Source: an uncultured Roseiflexaceae bacterium (GTDB lineage Bacteria; Chloroflexota; Chloroflexia; Chloroflexales; Roseiflexaceae). Taken from it: a stretch of DNA of 64,000 nt. The stretch covers positions 22,970 to 86,969 of the forward strand of contig CALKHR010000033.1 in the NCBI GenBank assembly GCA_937988885.1, given 5' to 3'. The position numbers and the translations under genes were made by a program. Under the pieces are notes generated by a model that saw only the letters and a program-made list of their open reading frames with translations, was not told where the DNA came from and made no database searches. This document shows positions 53,013-62,001 of the stretch, in pieces; position 1 is the first letter of the stretch; each line of letters begins with the position of its first letter.

Positions 53013-53373
53013 GTCATTCTGAACGAGTGCGCAGCACGAAGTGAAGAATCTCCCTGTCTCAGGCGGCCTTGAGCGTTTGGGTTCCATGCCGAAAGGCAAT
53101 ACATCGTCTCGCAAGGGTGTGGGATGCGCCATGCGGCGGGTGCGCGCGTACATGCGAGAGCGTGTGCTGCTGCGCAAGCCCAAGGGGCCAGTCGCGGCCC
53201 CTTGGAACCCCCGACCGGGGCGAATGCCCCTGGACCCCAAGTATGCGGATGTTGTTCAGTGGTGTGTGTTTGTGATGAGTCGCCAAGTTTCATAGGTGGG
53301 TTATATGCGTTGATCGTGGATTGCAATGCGCTTTGAGATTGCTCACGTCGTTTGGCGGCCCGTTCAAAATGAC
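53013..53373. mobile_element. MITE-like noncoding element with imperfect terminal inverted repeats
   Basis: GTCATTCTGAAC at 53013-53024 is matched, inverted, by GTTCAAAATGAC at 53362-53373 with a single mismatch. The similarity continues inward for about 40 bases, with both ends reaching AATCTC. The 361-bp unit has no transposase and contains GC-rich hairpins, including a 9-bp stem at 53181-53204 and GGGGCGAATGCCCC at 53217-53230. I cannot define a target-site duplication. Confidence 0.5.
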
Positions 53374-53457
53374 AATACGCTCGCATTGAGGCTGGCGGCG
53401 CGTTTGATCACCCTCATATTTGCGAAATGTGTGGATTTTATCCCCCTGTTTAGCGAT

Positions 53458-53486
53458 TTGACGCCTTCCGCCTTCTCTCATATACT
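53458..53486 (+). promoter_or_regulatory. Promoter of the GntR-family gene
   Basis: TTGACG (53458-53463), a 17-base spacer and TATACT (53481-53486) match consensus well. Confidence 0.65.
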
Positions 53487-53500
53487 ACTGATATATCAGT
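53487..53500. promoter_or_regulatory. Perfect 14-bp palindrome, candidate GntR operator
   Basis: ACTGATATATCAGT directly abuts the -10 box, where a bound repressor would block transcription. It is 22 bases upstream of the regulator start, which suggests autoregulation. Confidence 0.5.
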
Positions 53501-53521
53501 TCCATATCACAAAGCAAACCT

Positions 53522-54199
53522 ATGATCCCGACCTCCATGTTGGCAAGTTGGCGCAGTCGGCGGGCCGAGACGCTTTCGCAGAGCGACGAGGCGTATCGCC
53601 GCTTGAAGGAGTTGATCGTGACGCTGGCCCTGCCGCCCGCCTCGCCGATCGACGAGAGCCAGTTGATGGCCGACTTGGGCTTGGGCCGCACACCCATTCG
53701 CGAAGCCCTGCAGCGCCTTTCGCGCGATAGTCTGGTTGTGATCCTGCCGCGTCGTGGTACGATTGTGGCCGATCTGAACATGAGCGATGTGCAGAAGATC
53801 TTCGAGTTGCGCTTGGAGTTGGAGGCGATGGCGGCGCGTTTGGCCGCGCAGCGCGCCACTCCTTCGCAGATCGCGGAGATGGAGGCACTCTTCGCCGATG
53901 CAGAGGATCTGCTCAAAAGTGGCGACAATAAAGCACTGATTCGACTGGACCATACCGCGCATTTGCTGTTGGCGCAGGCCGCGCACAACGAATTTCTGGA
54001 AGATACCCTTGATTGGTTGTACAGCCATGTGTTGCGGGTGTGGTACCTCTCGCTGGATCGTGTGAAAGGGCTGAGCGATGCTGTCGAAGAGCACCGCACG
54101 ATCATAGCGCTGGTGAAGGCTGGCGACGGCGAGGGTGCCGCTCAGTTGATGCATCGGCATGTTGCCACGTTTCAAGAGCAGATCCTGGCATTGCGTTGA
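53522..54199 (+). CDS. GntR-family regulator, FadR/FCD subfamily
   Basis: The 225-residue protein has a GntR winged helix (about 22-85; YRRLKELIVTLALPPASPIDESQLMADLGLGRTPIREALQRLSRDSLVVILPRRGTIVA) and an FCD ligand-binding domain with DVQKIFELRLELEAMAARLAA and metal-binding residues in IRLDHTAHLLLA and later His residues. It most likely controls the dehydrogenase genes that follow in response to a carboxylate ligand. ATG 53522 is used; ATG 53537 is an alternative. No strong ribosome-binding site precedes either. Confidence 0.85.
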   Translation: MIPTSMLASWRSRRAETLSQSDEAYRRLKELIVTLALPPASPIDESQLMADLGLGRTPIREALQRLSRDSLVVILPRRGTIVADLNMSDVQKIFELRLELEAMAARLAAQRATPSQIAEMEALFADAEDLLKSGDNKALIRLDHTAHLLLAQAAHNEFLEDTLDWLYSHVLRVWYLSLDRVKGLSDAVEEHRTIIALVKAGDGEGAAQLMHRHVATFQEQILALR

Positions 54200-54257
54200 C
54201 GCTCACTGCTCGATCATCCTGTCCTATCGTTCGGGAGATTGCTAAGGGAGGACGCAA

Positions 54258-55430
54258 ATGCCAACGATTCGTTCGTTCTCGATTCCGACGGTGATGAAGC
54301 ACGGCTTGGGCGCCATCAGCGCGCTCGGCGACGAGGCGCAGGCGCTCGGTATGCGACGCCCATTGCTGGTGACCGACCCTGGGATTGTGCGCGCTGGTCT
54401 GCTGGAGCGGGCTACCAAACCGTTGCGCTCGGTGGGCCTGGATGTGGTGGTGTTCGACAAGGTCGCGCCGAATCCTCCGGCGGCGTTGGTCGATCAGGGC
54501 GCGGCGCTCTACGCGAGCGAGGGCTGCGACGGTGTGATCGGCTTTGGTGGCGGCAGTTCGATGGACGTGGCGAAGTCGATCGGCGTGGTGGCGACCAACG
54601 GTGGCTCGATCATGGACTACGAGTGGGCCGACCCACAGCCGATCAAGCGGCGAATACCCCCAACGATCTGTGTGCCCACAACATCGGGGACTGGCAGTGA
54701 GGTGACGCTTTGGGCCGTGATCACCGATCCCAACCGCAAGATCAAGTTTAACGTGGGTGGCACGCCCGATATCGGTGCGTGGTTGGCCTTGATCGACCCC
54801 GAATTGACCTTCGACCTGCCGCCCAGCGTGACGGCTGGCACGGGCATGGATGCGCTGGCCCACGCGATCGAGTGCTACACCTGCGCCTACGCGCAGCCGC
54901 TGTCCGATGCGGTGGCCTTGCAGGCGATGGAGTATGTGGCCCAGTATCTGCGAGTGGCGTTTGCGCAGGGCCACAACGCCGAGGCGCGCTACAAGATGAG
55001 TATGGGCGCGATGCTGGGCGCGCTGGCCTACGGCACCGAGAGCGCTGGCGCGGCCCACGCGATGAGCCAGTCGGCGGGCGGCGTGCACGATGTGCCGCAC
55101 GGTGCCCTGACGGCGCGTCTGCTCGGCCCGGTGATGGAGTACAACTATTTGGGCGAGCCGCAGAAGTTCGCCCGCATCGCGCTGGCGCTTGGCGAGGATA
55201 TTCGCGGCCTGAGCGTCTGGCAGGCCGCCGAGAAGGCCGTTGAAGCAGTCTATCGCCTGACGGAGGATGTGGAGATCCCCTCACTGCAGGATTTGGGCTT
55301 CAGCGAGGATGAGATCCCGCATTTGGCCGAGATCGCGTTCCAAGATCCACAGACCATCGGCAACCCACGCGATCTGAGCTTGGAGAGCTACGTGAAGATC
55401 TACAAGCGTGCCTTCGAGGTAGGGAAGTAG
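54258..55430 (+). CDS. Iron-containing alcohol dehydrogenase
   Basis: The 390-residue group III dehydrogenase should interconvert an alcohol and aldehyde with NAD. It has GFGGGSSMDVAKSIG for coenzyme, PTTSGTGSEVTLWAVIT, and metal-site motifs GTGMDALAHAIECY (Asp and His), AAHAMSQS (His) and GVHDVPHG (His). The extra His usually found four residues after the third ligand is Gln here. GGGAGGACG precedes the ATG. It lies between the GntR regulator and an aldehyde dehydrogenase, fitting a two-step alcohol-to-acid oxidation. Confidence 0.88.
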   Translation: MPTIRSFSIPTVMKHGLGAISALGDEAQALGMRRPLLVTDPGIVRAGLLERATKPLRSVGLDVVVFDKVAPNPPAALVDQGAALYASEGCDGVIGFGGGSSMDVAKSIGVVATNGGSIMDYEWADPQPIKRRIPPTICVPTTSGTGSEVTLWAVITDPNRKIKFNVGGTPDIGAWLALIDPELTFDLPPSVTAGTGMDALAHAIECYTCAYAQPLSDAVALQAMEYVAQYLRVAFAQGHNAEARYKMSMGAMLGALAYGTESAGAAHAMSQSAGGVHDVPHGALTARLLGPVMEYNYLGEPQKFARIALALGEDIRGLSVWQAAEKAVEAVYRLTEDVEIPSLQDLGFSEDEIPHLAEIAFQDPQTIGNPRDLSLESYVKIYKRAFEVGK

Positions 55431-55606
55431 CCGCGATACGCTTCTGGATGGGCTTGAGCGCTACGCTGCGGGCAGTGGAGCGCTCAGGACGATCATCTCC
55501 ACGTCGCTACATCATTCGTTGCGCAGCGGTCGTCTCGGTGTGTTCGGCACGGATTGGTTCCTGGGTTCGATACGAGCATAGCGTCTCGATCTGGATTGGA
55601 GGGTGT

Positions 55607-57055
55607 ATGCCAACCGACTATCAGATGTACATCGACGGCGTGTGGTGTGAGAGCACAAGCGGGCTGCGCAACGCGGTGGTGAGCCCGGCGAATGGCGAGG
55701 TGATCGGCACGATTCCCGAGGGCACGGCTGCCGATGTGGATCGGGCGGTGGCAGCTGCCGAGTCGGCGGGGCGCGTGTGGGCGCGCAAGTCAGCGTTCGA
55801 GCGGGCGGCGCTGCTGGAGCGGGCCGCGCAGGTCATCCTGGAGCGGCGCGACGATCTAGCCAGGATTGCATCGTTGGAACAGGGCAAGCCGTTGCAGGCC
55901 GAAGCCTACGCCGAGGTCGATGATGTGGTAGCCTATTTCCGCATAGCGGCTGCCGAGGCGCAGCGCATCGATGGCATCATCCCGCCGTCGATCGATGCGA
56001 ACAAGCGCGTGCTGTTGCAGCGGGTGCCGCGCGGCGTGGTGGGCTTGATCACGCCCTGGAACTGGCCCTACGAGATGCCCGCCGAGATCATCGCGCCTGC
56101 CCTGGCGGCTGGCAATGCGGTGGTGTGGGTGGCGGCGCCGACCACCTCGATCTGCGCGATCAAGCTGGCCGAGTGCCTGGAGGCCGCCGAATTGCCGCCT
56201 GGCTTGCTGAATTTGCTCACTGGCCCTGGCCCGGTCGTCGGTGATGCGATCGCGACGCATCCCCGCATCCACACCGTTGCGTTCATCGGCTCGGTCGCCA
56301 CCGGGCACCGCGTCGCCGAGCGGGCGGCTGGCAAAGACTTGCTGATCGAGATGGGTGGCAACGGTCCGCTGGTCGTGCTGGAGGATGCCGATCTCGACAA
56401 GGCGGTGGCGGCCACGCTGGTGAGTTGTCTGCTCTGCGCGGGCCAAAGCTGTAGCGCTGGCGAACTGATCCTGGTGCACGAACAGGTTCACGATGCCTAC
56501 GTGGAGAAGTTGCTGACCGCCATCCGCGAGAGCGTGCGGCTCGGCAATCCGTTCGACGAGCAGACCACGATGGGGCCGATGAACAACGAGCCGACCGCGC
56601 TCAAGATGGATCGTCATATCGCCGATGCGCTGGCCAAGGGCGCGAAACTGCTCTATGGCGGCAAGCGCGCCACCGGTTTCCCCACCGCGCTCTACTACGA
56701 GCCAACCGTGCTCGACAACGTGACGCTCGACATGCAGGTGGCGAACGAGGAGACGTTTGGCCCGATCATCCCGATTATGACCATCTCGCACGAACAGCAG
56801 GCGCTCGATATCGTGGAGCGCTCGGAGTACGGCCTGCTCTGCGCGATCTTCACCCGCGATCTCGGGCGGGCGCTGCGATTCGCCGAGTCGGTGCGCAGCG
56901 GCTGGGTCAATATCAACGAATCGACCAACTGGTGGGAGATTCACCTGCCGTTCGGCGGGCGCGCTGGCTCCAAGAGCGGCTTTGGCCGCGTGGGTGGTCG
57001 CTTCTCGGTTGAACGGATGACCGAGTTAAAGACGATTGTGATCGATATGAGCTAG
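55607..57055 (+). CDS. NAD(P)-dependent aldehyde dehydrogenase
   Basis: The 482-residue enzyme oxidises an aldehyde to an acid. The catalytic Cys is at about 282 in CAGQSCSAG, the general-base Glu at about 248 in EMGGNGP, and the oxyanion Asn at about 152 in TPWNWP. The usual KPSE-type coenzyme motif is replaced by WVAAPTT at about 174-180, so coenzyme binding may be atypical. ATG 55607 is preceded by GGAGGG; the longer frame to 55448 covers the intergenic gap. It follows the iron alcohol dehydrogenase and probably consumes its aldehyde product. Confidence 0.88.
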   Translation: MPTDYQMYIDGVWCESTSGLRNAVVSPANGEVIGTIPEGTAADVDRAVAAAESAGRVWARKSAFERAALLERAAQVILERRDDLARIASLEQGKPLQAEAYAEVDDVVAYFRIAAAEAQRIDGIIPPSIDANKRVLLQRVPRGVVGLITPWNWPYEMPAEIIAPALAAGNAVVWVAAPTTSICAIKLAECLEAAELPPGLLNLLTGPGPVVGDAIATHPRIHTVAFIGSVATGHRVAERAAGKDLLIEMGGNGPLVVLEDADLDKAVAATLVSCLLCAGQSCSAGELILVHEQVHDAYVEKLLTAIRESVRLGNPFDEQTTMGPMNNEPTALKMDRHIADALAKGAKLLYGGKRATGFPTALYYEPTVLDNVTLDMQVANEETFGPIIPIMTISHEQQALDIVERSEYGLLCAIFTRDLGRALRFAESVRSGWVNINESTNWWEIHLPFGGRAGSKSGFGRVGGRFSVERMTELKTIVIDMS

Positions 57056-57115
57056 GCGAGCGTCTGCCGCATCGGCAATGGCGCGCTACGCTGTGATACC
57101 CTATACACCCTGTAT

Positions 57116-57152
57116 GATGTCGATGCGTTGCACGTAGCAGCCCATCGACATC
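57116..57152 (+). terminator. Hairpin after the aldehyde dehydrogenase gene
   Basis: GATGTCGATG and CATCGACATC form a perfect 10-bp stem with a 17-base loop, 60 bases after the stop. There is no T run. Confidence 0.5.
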
Positions 57153-57182
57153 ACAAGAGAAACCACACCAGCCAGATTTTGG

Positions 57183-57188
57183 TATGAT
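57183..57188 (+). promoter_or_regulatory. -10 box upstream of the dimethylglycine dehydrogenase-like gene
   Basis: TATGAT in the context TTTTGGTATGATGGGC lies 55 bases before the ATG, after the hairpin, suggesting separate transcription. Confidence 0.45.
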
Positions 57189-57243
57189 GGGCACATCTCT
57201 CAATACTCGCTTATCGGTTCGGTAATATGCCCAGGAGGCGGTC

Positions 57244-59685
57244 ATGAAAACCCACGCACAGGTGGTCATTATTGGTGCAGGAATCGTCGGTTGTAGTGCT
57301 GCCTATCACCTGGCACAGTTGGGCTGGCATGATTGTGTGGTGATCGATCAGGGGCCGCTATTCGCGACGGGCGGCTCGACCTCGCACGCGCCAGGCTTGG
57401 TGTTCCAAACGAACAGCATCAAGGCGATGTGCGAACTGGCCCAGCGCACTGTGAAGATCTACAACTCGCTGGAACTCGACGGAGAACCAGCATTCTACAG
57501 CGTGGGCAGCCTCGAAGTGGCGTACACGCCCGAACGCTGGCAGGATCTGCGGCGGCGACGGGGATACGCCGCATCGTGGGGCTTGGCGGGCGAACTGCTC
57601 AGCCCGAGCGAGGCGCGTCAGCACATTCCGCTGCTCGACGACACGAAGATTTACGGCGCGTACTACGTGCCCACCGATGGAATCGCCAAGGCGCTGCGGG
57701 CCGCTGAGGCACTGGCTCGTGGGGCGATGGCCGCAGGCGTCGAGTTCCACGGCAACACGACGGTGACGGGATTCGATATTCGGGATGGCCGCGTGCGGGC
57801 TGTCGAGACCGATCAGGGCCGCATCGAGGCCGAGTACGTGCTGATCTGCGCGGGCATTTGGGGGCCGAAGGTCGGGCGCTTGGCGGGCATCCCGATCTCG
57901 CTCACGCCCGTCGAGCACCAGTACGTGCGCACTGGCCCGCTGCCCGAACTGGCTGGCGAAACCCGCGAAGTGGTGCATCCGATCTTGCGCCACCAAGACC
58001 GCGCGATGTACTTCCGCCAGATCGGCGATAGCTACGGCATCGGCTCCTATTACCACGAGCCGTTGTTGCGCAGCGCCGACGAGATCCGCCGCCCGGGCGC
58101 CTCACCGATGATGCCTTCGTTGATGCCGTTCACGCCCGACCATTTCGAGCGGGCCTGGGAGAGCGCTGTCGAGTTGTTGCCAGCCCTGCGCAACGCCGAA
58201 CTTGTCTCGAAGATCAACGGCATGTTCTCGTTCACGCCCGATGGCCAGCCGCTGATGGGCGAATCGCACATTCGTGGGCTATGGCTCGCCGAGGCGATCT
58301 GGGTCACGCAGGGCGGCGGCGCGGGCCAGGCGATCGCCGAGTGGATGGTGAGCGGCGCGCCGTGGCTCGATCTGCGCGAATGCGATCTGCACCGCTTCGA
58401 GCCGCACGTAGCCAGCCCTTCGTATGTGCGTGCCCGTGGCGCTCAGCAATACCGCGAGGTGTATGACATCATCCACCCGTTGCAGCAGATGGAACAGCCC
58501 CGCCCGTTACGGGTTAGCCCGTTCTACCAGCGGCAACTGGAGCTTGGGGCGCATTTCTTCGAGGGCCGTGGCTGGGAGCGCCCGCAGTGGTACGAGGCGA
58601 ACGCTCACCTGGTGCAGGGCGAACTGACGCAGGGGCAGCGCTCGGGTTGGGCGGCGCGCAACTGGTCGCCGATCATCGCCGCCGAACACCAGGCCACTCG
58701 CACTGGCGTCGCCCTGTTCGATATGACGCCGCTGACGCGCATCGAAGTGGTCGGCAACGACGCGCTGGCCTTCTTGCAGCGCCTCACCACCAACCAGCTC
58801 GACCTGCCGATCAGCAGCCTGGTCTACACGGCGATGTGTGATGTGCGGGGCGGCGTGCGCAGCGATGTCACCGTGGCGCGCCTCGATCAACAGCGCTTTC
58901 AGGTGGCCTGCAACGGCCCGCAGGACCTCGCGTGGATGCGTCAGAACATCGGCGAGCGCGAACACGTCTTCATCCACGAGACGACCGCCGGAACCTGCGG
59001 CATCGGTCTGTGGGGGCCACGGGCGCGCGAAGTGCTGCAACCGCTCTGCGACGCCGACCTCTCGAACGAGGCGTTCCCGTACCTGAGCGCACGGCAGATC
59101 TACGTCGGCGAGGTGCCCGTGCTGGCCTTGCGCGTCTCCTACGTGGGCGAACTGGGCTGGGAGTTGTATACCAGCGCCGATTACGGCTTGCGCTTGTGGG
59201 ATCTGCTGTGGCAGGCTGGGCAACCGGCGGGCATCATCGCTGCCGGACGCGGTGCCTTCGACTCGTTGCGCTTGGAGAAGGGCTATCGGCTGTGGGGCAA
59301 CGATATGCACACTGAGTACACGCCGTACGAGGCGGGCATCGGCTTCACTGTCAAGCTCGACAAGGGCGAGTTTATCGGGCGCGAGGCGCTGCAGGCCGCC
59401 AAAGCGCAGGGGCCACGCCGCAAACTGAGCTGCCTGGTGTTCGATGATCCCACGGTGATTGTGCTGGGCAAAGAGCCCATCCTGATCGATGGGCAGATCG
59501 TTGGTTACGTCACCAGCGCCAACTTCGGCTACACCGTCGGCAAGAGCATCGCCTACGGCTACCTGCCGCCCGAGCAGGCCAAGCCCGGCAGCCGCGTGGA
59601 GATCGAATACTTCGGCGAGCGCTACCCCGCCACGGTTGCCAAAGACCCGCTGTTCGACCCCAAGGGTGAGCGACTGCGCCAGTAG
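57244..59685 (+). CDS. Dimethylglycine/sarcosine dehydrogenase-like flavoprotein (DAO-GcvT)
   Basis: The 813-residue protein joins an FAD-dependent DAO domain (about 5-370; VVIIGAGIVGCSAAYHL, and STSHAPGL carrying the His where FAD is covalently bound in this family), an FAO_M linker (about 372-428) and a folate-binding GcvT-like region (about 430-805; RTGVALFDMTPLTRIEVVG, YVGELGWELY, ESLRLEKGYRLWG-like motif). Such enzymes demethylate an N-methyl amine and pass the carbon to tetrahydrofolate. AGGAGG precedes the ATG. With the preceding dehydrogenases it suggests use of a choline-type or N-methylated compound. Confidence 0.9.
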   Translation: MKTHAQVVIIGAGIVGCSAAYHLAQLGWHDCVVIDQGPLFATGGSTSHAPGLVFQTNSIKAMCELAQRTVKIYNSLELDGEPAFYSVGSLEVAYTPERWQDLRRRRGYAASWGLAGELLSPSEARQHIPLLDDTKIYGAYYVPTDGIAKALRAAEALARGAMAAGVEFHGNTTVTGFDIRDGRVRAVETDQGRIEAEYVLICAGIWGPKVGRLAGIPISLTPVEHQYVRTGPLPELAGETREVVHPILRHQDRAMYFRQIGDSYGIGSYYHEPLLRSADEIRRPGASPMMPSLMPFTPDHFERAWESAVELLPALRNAELVSKINGMFSFTPDGQPLMGESHIRGLWLAEAIWVTQGGGAGQAIAEWMVSGAPWLDLRECDLHRFEPHVASPSYVRARGAQQYREVYDIIHPLQQMEQPRPLRVSPFYQRQLELGAHFFEGRGWERPQWYEANAHLVQGELTQGQRSGWAARNWSPIIAAEHQATRTGVALFDMTPLTRIEVVGNDALAFLQRLTTNQLDLPISSLVYTAMCDVRGGVRSDVTVARLDQQRFQVACNGPQDLAWMRQNIGEREHVFIHETTAGTCGIGLWGPRAREVLQPLCDADLSNEAFPYLSARQIYVGEVPVLALRVSYVGELGWELYTSADYGLRLWDLLWQAGQPAGIIAAGRGAFDSLRLEKGYRLWGNDMHTEYTPYEAGIGFTVKLDKGEFIGREALQAAKAQGPRRKLSCLVFDDPTVIVLGKEPILIDGQIVGYVTSANFGYTVGKSIAYGYLPPEQAKPGSRVEIEYFGERYPATVAKDPLFDPKGERLRQ

Positions 59686-59712
59686 ACGCGGCCTTCTGAA
59701 GCTATCGACTAG

Positions 59713-59755
59713 AAAAGCGATGCCGTTCTGCGCGAACAGAACGGCATCGCTTTTT
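59713..59755. terminator. Strong bidirectional terminator
   Basis: A perfect 18-bp stem (59713-59730 with 59737-59754) with a 6-base loop has A run and T run on its two ends and lies between convergent genes. Confidence 0.92.
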
Positions 59756-59784
59756 ACAGGCAATCACTTGGCGAATCGCTACAA

Positions 59785-61353
59785 CTAACGATTTGCATAC
59801 CGTAGCACCAACGCGCGGGGAAGCGTCCAAGCAGGCCAGCCCTGTTCGACCATCTCATCAATCAACTCTGCGTGTTGCTGATTTAGAGCAAATGTGAGCT
59901 GCTCACGTTTCTGCTCATCGAGCAGCGGCAGCGCGTTTGTGAGGGCGGGTGTCGCATCAGCCGATAGCTGCGTGAGATAGTGCAGATCGAGCGATTCGCC
60001 AGCCTGATAACGCTGGATGTTCTGGCGCACGATTAGCGCATCGGGATTAGCCACATTTAGCGCGCCGAGGTACAACAGCGCAGCCACGCAGGTGCCGCTC
60101 AAAAAGAGACGGGTGCGATCGAACAGCAGTGCCAGCAGGAACATTCCCAGCACCACCGCCAGCCAGATCATAAAGCTGTGCGTGTAGAGCCTCAGCCGCG
60201 TGAAGCCGTATGCCTGCTCGTACAGCGACATTCGCTGGAAGGCCGAGAGCAGCACGCCCAACACCAGCAGAATCAGCAAGCCCGAAGCGCCGTTGAAGCG
60301 CCATCGCTGCTGCGCTGTGTCGCGCTGCGTGAGCCGCGCTAGCCACCACAGCAGCGCCAAGGACAAACACGCGACCGCCACCAACTCGAAGAAGCCGCGC
60401 CGAGCGTATTCGGAATACGTCATTCCGGTGCGATCCAGCGTATCCAAACCACCGAAAAAATAGGTGGCCTGCACCAGCATAAAGCCGCCGAACAACCCAT
60501 CGACGGCGAGCAGCACCGTCAGTGCCTCGATGATGCCGAGCGAGAAGACGCCGCGCTTCCGCTCGTGCAACGGCTGCGTGTCGCCTTCGGCAGGCAACCT
60601 CGCTGTATCCTGCTGTGGCCCAAACAGCGCATCGAGCGAACGGTTGGCGATCTGATCCACCGTATCGAAGGCCGAAGATGGCTCGCTGCGGCCAAACGCG
60701 GTCGCGACGCCACCCGCATACAGCCAGGCGAATAGCCCCACAAGGATCGCCTGTTTCGTGATCTGCTCCAGATCGAAGGGCAACTCGAAGGTGAACAGAT
60801 CGCTCATATAACTGGCGAACACGCTGTCGGCGGACATCAGCAGGCCGGTGAACACCAGCACAATCGGCGCGGCCAACAGCACACCACGACCGAGCGGCGC
60901 GATGCGACCCGCACCAATTCTCCAGATGCTGAACTCGCCTAGGCTACGGCGAACGACAGAGAACGGTCGTAGACCGATCTCGGCCATCGCGACCAGGAGG
61001 CGGGTGAACAGCCGCCCATGCTTTGGTTGGACAATCACAGCGCCACGGTAGCGCGACACTAACAATAGCAATAAGCCGAGCACTGCCAGCACATTCAGCA
61101 GCTTTAAAAACGGCGCATCGCGCAGGGCTACCCAGCAGGCGAAAAACAGCGCAGCGGCACCAATGCCGATATCAACGCGCTTCGCAGGCAGATCCGCTGC
61201 GCGCCCGAGCCACCCAAGGCTCGCGAGCACCATCCCCACAAACAGCGGCAGCGAGATACCGAGCCAGCGCCCATAGAACAGATAATCGGCGCACAACCCG
61301 ATCATCACCGCTATCATCAGGAGACGGCGTGGTTGTAGGTTGATTTGATACAT
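59785..61353 (-). CDS. DUF4173-like polytopic membrane protein
   Basis: The 522-residue protein has about twelve hydrophobic segments and resembles DUF4173 proteins: a central YSEYARRGFFELVAVA segment, then RLRLYTHSFMIWLAVVLG, and a C-terminal soluble helical tail (about 430-522) beginning NPDALIVRQNIQRYQAGESLDLHYLTQLSADA. The function of this family is unknown. The ribosome-binding site is weak (GAGAAATGCT). It stands alone and converges on the dehydrogenase gene across a strong terminator. Confidence 0.8.
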   Translation of the reverse strand: MYQINLQPRRLLMIAVMIGLCADYLFYGRWLGISLPLFVGMVLASLGWLGRAADLPAKRVDIGIGAAALFFACWVALRDAPFLKLLNVLAVLGLLLLLVSRYRGAVIVQPKHGRLFTRLLVAMAEIGLRPFSVVRRSLGEFSIWRIGAGRIAPLGRGVLLAAPIVLVFTGLLMSADSVFASYMSDLFTFELPFDLEQITKQAILVGLFAWLYAGGVATAFGRSEPSSAFDTVDQIANRSLDALFGPQQDTARLPAEGDTQPLHERKRGVFSLGIIEALTVLLAVDGLFGGFMLVQATYFFGGLDTLDRTGMTYSEYARRGFFELVAVACLSLALLWWLARLTQRDTAQQRWRFNGASGLLILLVLGVLLSAFQRMSLYEQAYGFTRLRLYTHSFMIWLAVVLGMFLLALLFDRTRLFLSGTCVAALLYLGALNVANPDALIVRQNIQRYQAGESLDLHYLTQLSADATPALTNALPLLDEQKREQLTFALNQQHAELIDEMVEQGWPAWTLPRALVLRYANR

Positions 61354-61557
61354 AGCATTTCTCGCATGATCCTGACATCGATCTTCTATATATCAAATCG
61401 AACCTCATAGAAGCTAGTCAATAAGTGCTGTTCTTCTTACACTCAAGTGCTTGATGTTGCAACAAGCATCGATAAACCGCATTCTGATGCGAATAGATAA
61501 TGGTAGTCGTTGTTGTTGATCAAATGAGGTGGAACATACAAATACGCCTATCATCAT

Positions 61558-61604
61558 GTAGTACCATCAGACTATACCCAGATGGCCTGAAAATCTATAC
61601 AATA
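61558..61604 (+). promoter_or_regulatory. Shared 47-base upstream element, copy A
   Basis: Without gaps this segment matches 63390-63436 at 38 of 47 positions. It begins GTAGTACCA and ends ATCTATACAATA, with ACTATAC and CAGAT between. It probably contains the promoter; the last 12 bases include a TACAAT box. Confidence 0.55.
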
Positions 61605-61702
61605 AAACGCATTGAAAAAGATATCTTTTCTCAGAATTGCCCAACAGTGAGTATGACATGAAACAGCAGTAATAGAGCATATTCACCACAAGGATGTGTA
61701 GG

Positions 61703-61727
61703 ATCTTGTCTTGCGACAAGATTTTTT
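61703..61727 (+). terminator. Intrinsic terminator inside the PAS-STAS leader
   Basis: ATCTTGTC and GACAAGAT form a perfect 8-bp stem around TTGC, followed by at least five T. It lies 275 bases upstream of the PAS-STAS start and about 100 bases after the shared element, so it could end a short RNA or act as an attenuator. Confidence 0.7.
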
Positions 61728-62001
61728 CATGTGAGCGATATTATTTGTGTATTAAAATATTTAATTGATGTTATTTTAAGATCTGTCTTTTACTGTTGAG
61801 GAGTGTCACTTTTGCAGTGACACAATGCCATTCAAGCTATTGGCAATGCACAGCTTCGGCAAGCAGCATTGTGAAACATACGCGAGTGTTGGTGAGGAAG
61901 TTGGTCAGAGCTCTGCTGCGATTTGAGGCTAAACGATCTCTTTTCGAAACGGCTCTACATCATACTGCTACCATTAACTCTAGATTGAGGAGCCTTCTAC
62001 C

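Larger units (their letters stand above)
52927..53521. other. Noncoding region of about 595 bases with a repeat element
   Basis: Open frames here overlap one another on both strands and lack starts. The stretch holds a MITE-like element (53013-53373) and the promoter and operator of the GntR gene at its right end. Confidence 0.6.
61354..62001 (+). other. Long AT-rich leader region of PAS-STAS copy 2
   Basis: These 648 bases hold no credible gene. They contain the shared 47-base element (61558-61604), a perfect intrinsic-terminator hairpin (61703-61727) and a perfect 8-bp hairpin GTGTCACT/AGTGACAC (61803-61823). The layout suggests a long structured leader or a small RNA gene ahead of the PAS-STAS gene. 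Confidence 0.55.

Noticed and set aside
52998..53386. Several overlapping short frames on both strands
   Set aside because: All lie in the MITE-like element; none has a start signal and the hairpins account for the open stretches.
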